A stretch of DNA of 64,000 nucleotides, taken from positions 682,001-746,000 of the forward strand of contig JAVTLE010000001.1 of the NCBI GenBank assembly GCA_033439295.1, given 5' to 3'. Shown piece by piece: positions 55,799-64,000 of this stretch. The DNA is from Deuterostichococcus epilithicus (taxonomy: Eukaryota; Chlorophyta; Trebouxiophyceae; Prasiolales; Stichococcaceae). A model generated the notes under the pieces. The model searched no databases, was not told the origin of the DNA, and worked only from the letters and a program-made list of their open reading frames with translations. Positions within the stretch are counted from its first letter, which is position 1, and every line of letters starts with the position of its first letter. The translations under genes and the position numbers were made by a program.

Positions 55799-56452
55799 GT
55801 GGGCGGCACGGCGGTGAACGCCTCGGCGCCACAGGTAGGAAGTCGACCAGGATCAACCAGGAAAATACTTCGATCTTCAGATTGTGTTGTAATATTGAGG
55901 CCCTTGTCTCCTTTTCGGATCTGAGACGGGACTGGGACTGAGCTGCGCCAATTTGCGCCGCGATCAGCTTCCCAGCGGCCGCAGCCAGAGCCTGAATCAC
56001 AGTGTCGTCAAGGCGAGTGTCCCCAAAGTTCCAATCCAGGCTGCGAGATCAAACCAAGCTTTTGCAAGGCTCTGTCTTTGAAACCGGTTTGATCAGGTTG
56101 TTTGTCGTTTTTCAAAGGCCACGACAGCGAACTTCAATTGGGCGAGTTCAATGGCAACGGATGTACAAATCACCCTGTTGGCAATTGTCAATCTCAAACA
56201 TGCTTGCTGCCATCTGGGCGTCGCAGCGCGTGACGCTTGTCCACTTCTTGAAACTGCTTCTTGGCTGTGCACTGGCTGCAGGGCGGGCTGTCAGCCTTTC
56301 ACTGCAGGGCGGCGGTTTCGCCGTCCGTGATCTGTCTCGGGGTTGCTTAGTCGAGATCATTCAGTTGTTGTCCCTGCTCAAACGCATTGTGACCAGCATC
56401 AACAAACTGATCGATCTTTTGGCATCTTGCGTGTCTCCTGCTCGCGCGCACA
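55799..56452. promoter_or_regulatory. Divergent promoter region ABCD / CPP1-like
   Basis: 654 bp between divergent start codons. It is less GC-rich than its surroundings. No TATA box stands out. A shared or bidirectional promoter is possible. Confidence 0.5.
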
Positions 56453-58350
56453 ATGCTCCGCACACTGCCGCTGGCAGGTGGCGGCACCCTGCAGTCGCAC
56501 AGGCTTGTCAGCCCGACAGCACCAGCACAGCGCCTGCAGCCTTGCCTGCGTGCGCCGCAGCCGTGCAGGAGACAATGTGCTCCGCTCGTGCGCGCAGCCA
56601 TGGCAGGGTCAGCAGGCAGCGGCTCGCCAGACCCATACCAAGTGAGCATCGCCCCCTCGGGAACTGGCATTTGGCATGGAAGGTCCGTGTAGCATGTCCC
56701 GTTGTTCCCAAGAAGAGCTGCTCGTAAACGAAAACGGCATGATCGTCCTACAGGTGCTGGGGCTGTCGCCGGGCGCCAACTCAGAGGCGGTGCAGCGGTC
56801 CTACCGGCGGGCGATCAATGATGCACGCGGCGACAAGGCGCGCATCGAGAAGATCGAGGCGGCGCACACTAGCATTATGATGTCGGGGCTGACGGCACGC
56901 ATGAAGGTGGGTCCACGGCCACTGCACCGCCGCTGCCCTGGAACCCCGTATGCATGCATGGGAGCCCCGCATGCTTGCCTGATACGTCGTCTTCCGGCGA
57001 GGATCTCAAAAGGGTGCTTTGCCGTTGACATCTTAGTCTCGCTGCAGCTGTCATGCTCAACGGCCATCTTCCATACTCCATCCTCAATCACTGTAGGGCG
57101 GCGGCGGCGAGGTCGCAAAGGAAGTCCGATATGCAGACCGCGCAGTGTACTTCCCGTGGCGGCCAAGGTGAGAGCCAGGCACTGCCGAGTAAAGCACAGG
57201 CGCTACTACACAGAGGCCAGCAAGCTGGCGTCATCAAGGTTCCCACATGCATTCTGACAGGAGGCTGGCGCAAGGTTGTCACGCGGTGCAAGTCCATCAT
57301 CGTCCAGCAGCGCTGCTGAACGAGGGTCATTCGTCCTGTGTGCGGCTTACCTTCAACAAATTCTATCTGCAGGAAATACGTGTCAGAGGCGCGCTTCATC
57401 CAAATCGTGGGCGCCATCCAGCTGCTGCTGGCCGCCTGGTCGCTGCTGTCCTCTGTTACGGCCGGCACCCAGCCCCTTGTCACATGTGAGTTGTGTCATG
57501 GTATTGTTACTGAATGGCATGCACGAGGGAAGCATCCTAAAACATTATCAGGCCCTGACAGGCTGGCACTTCTGGTTCAGCTTTATTGGCCTGGTAGGCT
57601 GGCACTTCTGGTTCGGCTTTGTTGGCCTGGTGTGGCTGTATCGAGGCAGCCGTACACGGTGACACAGCTCTGCGACAAGTTGAGCGATCTTGCCGCTGGA
57701 GGCTTTTGCCCACGACCTGCCGTGTCTTTGTGGCTGCAGCATCGGTGGTGGCGGTGTGCGCGAACGTGTACAAGCAAAACATGATCTTCCCGGCACCCAC
57801 CGCCTCCACAGGCGGCAACAAGAATCAAAGTGAGCAGTTCGCCCTGACCCTGCAACCGGGGTCTTATGGCATTGTCCCTGGAGCTGCAGCCGTGCGCCCC
57901 TGCCGGCAACGAATCCATCGCATCGCACACATTGCATGGTACAGTCACACCGGTTGCCCCCTGACGACAGTGCCGCTCCGTATGCGCAGCGTTCAAGAAC
58001 TTGTGGCGCGGCGCATTGCTGACAGTGATGGCAACGTTCCTGGGCCCGTTCCTGTTCTTCACGGTGCCGGACTTCCTGGTCACTACCATCACGAAGGGCG
58101 CCATGCCGCTGTGGTTCTACCAGAGCGAGGTAGGTACCTGCTGTGCGCCGTTGGTGTCTGTCCTGTATGCAACCCTGTGATGGATATCCAACATGACCAT
58201 GTGCAGACGCCCCCTGCATGAAAGGCGCAGCTGTATGTGGTGTTGAGGTGTTAGGGGCGCCGACGAAGCTGCTGTGTCGGCCCGCAGACAACCCTGCTAT
58301 GCGTGGGCGCCGCGGTGATAAACTTCCTCTTCTCGGCGTTCCTGCGGTGA
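56453..58350 (+). CDS. Plastid CPP1-like J-domain-derived membrane protein
   Basis: Matches the plant CPP1 (chaperone-like protein of POR) / DUF3353 family, a plastid membrane protein that protects protochlorophyllide oxidoreductase and is needed for chloroplast development. Seven exons: 56453-56641, 56754-56906, 57097-57167, 57373-57485, 57740-57829, 57990-58129, 58288-58350. They total 819 nt, 272 aa. Residues 1 to about 50 are a Ser/Arg/Pro-rich, acid-poor transit peptide ending near VRAAMAG. Next is the J-like helix pair DPYQVLGLSPGANSEAVQRS...IEKIEAAHTSIMM without an HPD motif, then the conserved KEVRYADRAVYFPWRPR. Three or four membrane spans follow (GAIQLLLAAWSLLSSV, VVAVCANVY, LLTVMATFLGPFLFFTVP, TLLCVGAAVINFLFSAFL). 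A TGTAA at 58545 may be the poly(A) signal. Confidence 0.92.
57553..57632. repeat. Two-copy 37-bp tandem repeat in a CPP1-like intron
   Basis: aggctggcacttctggttcNgctttNttggcctggt occurs twice in direct succession with two mismatches. Confidence 0.9.
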
Positions 58351-59218
58351 TGTGTCTTGCCGATGGTTCAACGGCGACTAGACTACCAGCAGCATCAGCA
58401 GCGACCAAGTCCTTCTAGATGAACACCTTCGGTAATAGCAGTGGTAATTGTCCTGCCGCAGAGCATTGCAAAAATCTGCGACTAGAGAGCGTAGGAGATG
58501 GTGGCAGGCACTTGCTTCAACTTGTCAGCCAAACTTGATGCATGTGTAAGGCAGCAAGCGCGATGTCAGCGCAATGTGTACCAGCAGGTGCAGAAAGCAT
58601 GAACCTCGCGATTACGTGATCACAGTAGAGGACCACCAAGTTGTTTGCCTCGTAAAGCACATTCCACTGTTCAAATTCACGCGCCAGGGCTCTTGCAGCA
58701 GCGTTGCTGCCTGAGCATTTGGAGTCGCTGCTGGGCACCTAATCGTTGACCCAGTTTCGATTACAAGCCGGACACGTGCTGAGGTCTCAGCGGAGCCAGG
58801 CAGAGCGTCAGCGTGCTGACCACAGGTGTAATCAATTCAAACCCACTATTGCTTGCAAGCCGTTCATTGCTGCTGCCGTGACCTTTTGGGGACGTTGCAC
58901 TTAACACCTACTCAACTTCAGCGCACGTTTCCAGGTGGAGTTTGGCCCGGCTTCGGCAGCATAACGCTCAGCATCTTGTGCTTTACGTCTGCACATCATT
59001 CCTGGGAGCACCTACGGCCCATGTTGTGGTACAGGAGTATCACCTGGCGCAGTACTGTTTGCAGGTTTGCAGTCCCTTTCCAAAGGCAGCAGCCCCAGAA
59101 CCACAGGCTGATACCAGCGCATCCGCCAGCGGCTTCCAGTCGGCTCAGGCTCGTTGCCGAGGTCAGCGACTCACGGCACAAGCCATAAGTCGTCTGCGCG
59201 CGGTCCCGCCCTAGCAGC
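58351..59218. other. Spacer between CPP1-like and PUB-domain genes
   Basis: 868 bp holding the CPP1-like 3' UTR and the promoter of the next plus-strand gene. An anonymous 111-codon frame at 58853-59188 has no motif. Confidence 0.5.
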
Positions 59219-60422
59219 ATGGGATACGCTGGCTATGTCCCGGCCAAGTACGCCAGCAAGACCACGCCGGAGCAGGCGGCGCTGAAATCAGTGGGAAACG
59301 AGGCGTCGTACGAGCTCATGGCCAAGGTCGTCCGCAATGTGGTAGGTTTCCACCAGATCCACGGTTGCTGCGCCCGCCTCGCACGGGCCGCACTCATGGG
59401 CTGTGGCATCTGCGCGACTTGCTTTGCAGCGTCCACCGGGCGTACTGCGCTGCGCGCAAGCTTGCTGTCAGCACCCGGTCATGACCAGTCTGCCTCTGCC
59501 GCTCCAGGTCGTGAATCCCTCTGACGAGAAGTTCCGTCGGCTGCGGCTCAGCAATGCCAAGATCTCCGCGGCGCTCACAAAGGTGAGTCGCTGCACGGCC
59601 GGCAACCGCCGCATACCAGCTCTGAAGCTATTCGCGCACCACACTGGTCACGTGCCACTGACAGCTGGGCTCCGCTGGCATTGTACAGCTTACCCTGAAA
59701 TTCGTTACCATGTCTTGAGGCACTCCAGCATTTGCCACCGAATCACGAAGACGTCGCTGCACGAAGGTGCCCGGCGCTCTGGAGGCGATGCTGGCGCTGG
59801 GCTGGGTGGTGGACCCGGCTGACGAGGACTTTCTCGTCACGCCCAAGGGCTACAAGCCCTCCATGGCCGATGTGAGTTTGCACTGCTTTGAGCGCTGACG
59901 CTGGCCGGCTGGAGCCTCTGGCCGGCGCTGGTGGCTCTGGACAGTGCCCCGCTGCGACCGCAACCCACAGCCTCCGGCTGGTGCACACCTGCTTGCCTCG
60001 CTGCCAATCTTGTGAGCTGTGGCTGCTGCTCCCTGCCTGCCTGCCTGCCACGACGGCGTCGTGGCGTCGGCTTACGGCGCAGCACCATCAGCCAGTTGTG
60101 CAACCATCCATTGTTCTTTCAAATGCGATACGATTTCAATACGATTTCAAGTTCAAATCACCTGACACAGGTGCGCCTGATCGAGGAGACCAAGGCGCAG
60201 CACCGCAAGGACGCAAAAGACAGCAAGCGCTCTGCGGCGGGCCGCGCGCTGGCCGCCACGGCCGGCGGCGAGGCCGCCCGCATCGCCGCGCAGCTGAAGG
60301 CGGACCGCGCCGAGCGCAAGGCGGCGGCGCCCATCGAGCGCGGCTCCACCGCGCAGGCGCTGCCGGACAAGGGCGTCCGCACCGCCGGCGACGCAGGCCT
60401 CAACACCGGCGGCTGCTGCTGA
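59219..60422 (+). CDS. PUB-domain protein
   Basis: Small protein with a PUB (PUG) domain, the module that binds the C-terminus of the AAA ATPase p97/CDC48 in UBX- and PNGase-type cofactors. Four exons: 59219-59341, 59508-59582, 59767-59871, 60171-60422. All are in phase 0, 555 nt, 184 aa. Residues about 30-95 give the domain: ELMAKVVRNVVNPSDEKFRRLRLSN, then KVPGALEAMLALGW and a terminal DFLVTP strand. The rest is a basic, Ala-rich helix (IEETKAQHRKDAKDSKR...RIAAQLKADRAERKA) followed by a short tail ending GGCC. The terminal CC could be a lipidation site (inference). It lacks UBX, thioredoxin or transglutaminase domains, so a CDC48 adaptor role is family inference. Confidence 0.85.
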
Positions 60423-61477
60423 CTGTCTAGGTTGCCCTTAATGTGCGGCGGCGGCCGGACGGCGGCGAGGCTGTCCTCAACACAATCGTGGCTGCTGCTG
60501 AGCGGGAGCGCGTGCGACAGCGTCCGCACAGGGGCGGACGTGGTCTCTCAACGCTACCCTGGTGGTTGCCGCTGTCCTTGTGGTCTTGTTGCCACCCGGC
60601 GGGCGATCCTCCGGAGCAGTCCCCAATGCCGACCTCCTGAGAGGGAGCCCAGCAGCGCGACATGGGAGGATACCTGGAAAGTTTAGCCAGCAAGTGGGGC
60701 CGTCGCTGCTGCGAGTCAGCTTGTAGTGAGACTGGGAATGTGATTGCACAACCAAACTGCAATCGCCTAGTACACCTTCTGCCACCAGCCAAGAATGTGC
60801 AGCATGGAAGCATGCATGCGGGTGGGGTGCCGCTGAAGAAGCATCGGACGATAGAGTTTCAGGCAGGGTAACAGCATTTGCTCGATAGACGGGTCAGGTA
60901 TATCATTAGAAGCTCACGTTCGTAGGACCAAACCGATTCCGGGGGTCTGAGTACCTATGCTGCTGGGGGGTGTTCTGAATCATCTACATGGAATTATATG
61001 CGCTTTTGAATTTTTTCGCCTGTCAGTTATTCCGCTTGTAATGCTGGTTACCTATGGCATGGATCGAAGTAAGTGAATGAAGCAGGAAAGGCTTTCAATA
61101 ATGCACTCCAGACCCTTGCATCATCTACATGGCGTGGTCGTAGCGGCGGGTGACATAGTTGTATACATGTCAACAGTTTGCATGGACACCCACAGGTGGA
61201 CTACACTGGAACAGTAGGCACATGCTCAAGCGCGACAGCCAAAAAACTTGTCGAGGCTGTAATCCTTGCCAGAAAGGCGACAAACGAAACATGGCGAGTG
61301 GTTCCACAATCATACCCCGCAGCTTCCATGGACAAGCTACTGATGTACAGAAGGAGCGCAGTAAACCCAGAACAGAAGCCGCGACAGAACATACTGCTCG
61401 AAACCCCCTGACCAGTAGGGTCGTGACTGTCTGCCCCCATCGAGTCACCGTTCTTTCAATGGGCGAGGCAACCGCCT
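60423..61477. other. Convergent spacer PUB gene / RING gene
   Basis: 1.05 kb. The first 80 bp hold the echo above. 60880-61160 is relatively AT-rich with no coding signal. The minus frames near 61170-61448 have no motif. Confidence 0.5.
60447..60503 (+). repeat. Exon echo downstream of the PUB gene stop codon
   Basis: ggacggcggcgaggctgtcctcaacacaatcgtggctgctgctgagc repeats the last codons and stop at 60375-60424 with substitutions and small indels. Here the echo is in 3' flanking or UTR sequence, not an intron. Confidence 0.7.

Positions 61478-64000
<2,523 letters not shown>

Overview
This window looks like nuclear DNA of a chlorophyte green alga, probably trebouxiophyte-like. It is GC-rich and intron-dense, with short exons, GT-AG and unusually many GC-AG introns, and a mix of plant-type and general eukaryotic genes. 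The plant-type genes are a plastid CPP1-like J-domain membrane protein with a transit peptide, a large plant-type lipase and a PA-TM-RING ubiquitin ligase. The general ones are UBA5, mitochondrial 2-oxoglutarate dehydrogenase E1, an ABCD half-transporter and a PIF1 helicase. Gene models were built by hand from protein-family conservation plus splice-site phase. Several chain into complete frames: UBA5 474 aa, OGDH E1 1072 aa, PLC-like 662 aa, ABCD 612 aa, CPP1-like 272 aa and PUB protein 184 aa.

Layout, left to right: plant-type lipase (minus, runs off the left edge); UBA5 (minus); an unrecognised two-part gene (plus); PIF1-like helicase (minus); a quiet 2.7 kb; a small unrecognised gene (minus); a Cys-pair gene with disturbed frames (plus); an inverted repeat flanked by two identical, divergent tRNA-Ile(AAU) genes; OGDH E1 (minus, 25 exons); secreted PLC-like phosphodiesterase (plus); F-box/leucine-rich-repeat gene (plus); ABCD transporter (minus, 16 exons); CPP1-like (plus); PUB-domain protein (plus); RING E3 ligase (minus, runs off the right edge). 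The genes are ordinary neighbours, not a cluster or operon. Three (UBA5, PUB protein, RING ligase) belong to ubiquitin or ubiquitin-like biology, which I take as chance.

The most striking structure is not a gene. At least a dozen introns carry degenerate copies ('exon echoes', about 35-90 bp) of the end of the adjacent exon together with its splice site. Most are direct, at least one is inverted, and one lies just past a stop codon. They occur in seven unrelated genes. They suggest an ongoing process that copies exon/intron junctions into nearby DNA, which could create or enlarge introns. Other oddities are about nine GC-AG introns among roughly 100, a one-base frame break and an apparent TT splice donor in the PIF1 gene, an inverted repeat between the tRNA genes, and a Cys-pair gene whose repeats lie in different frames. 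No CRISPR array, plasmid or phage feature, or intact mobile element was seen.
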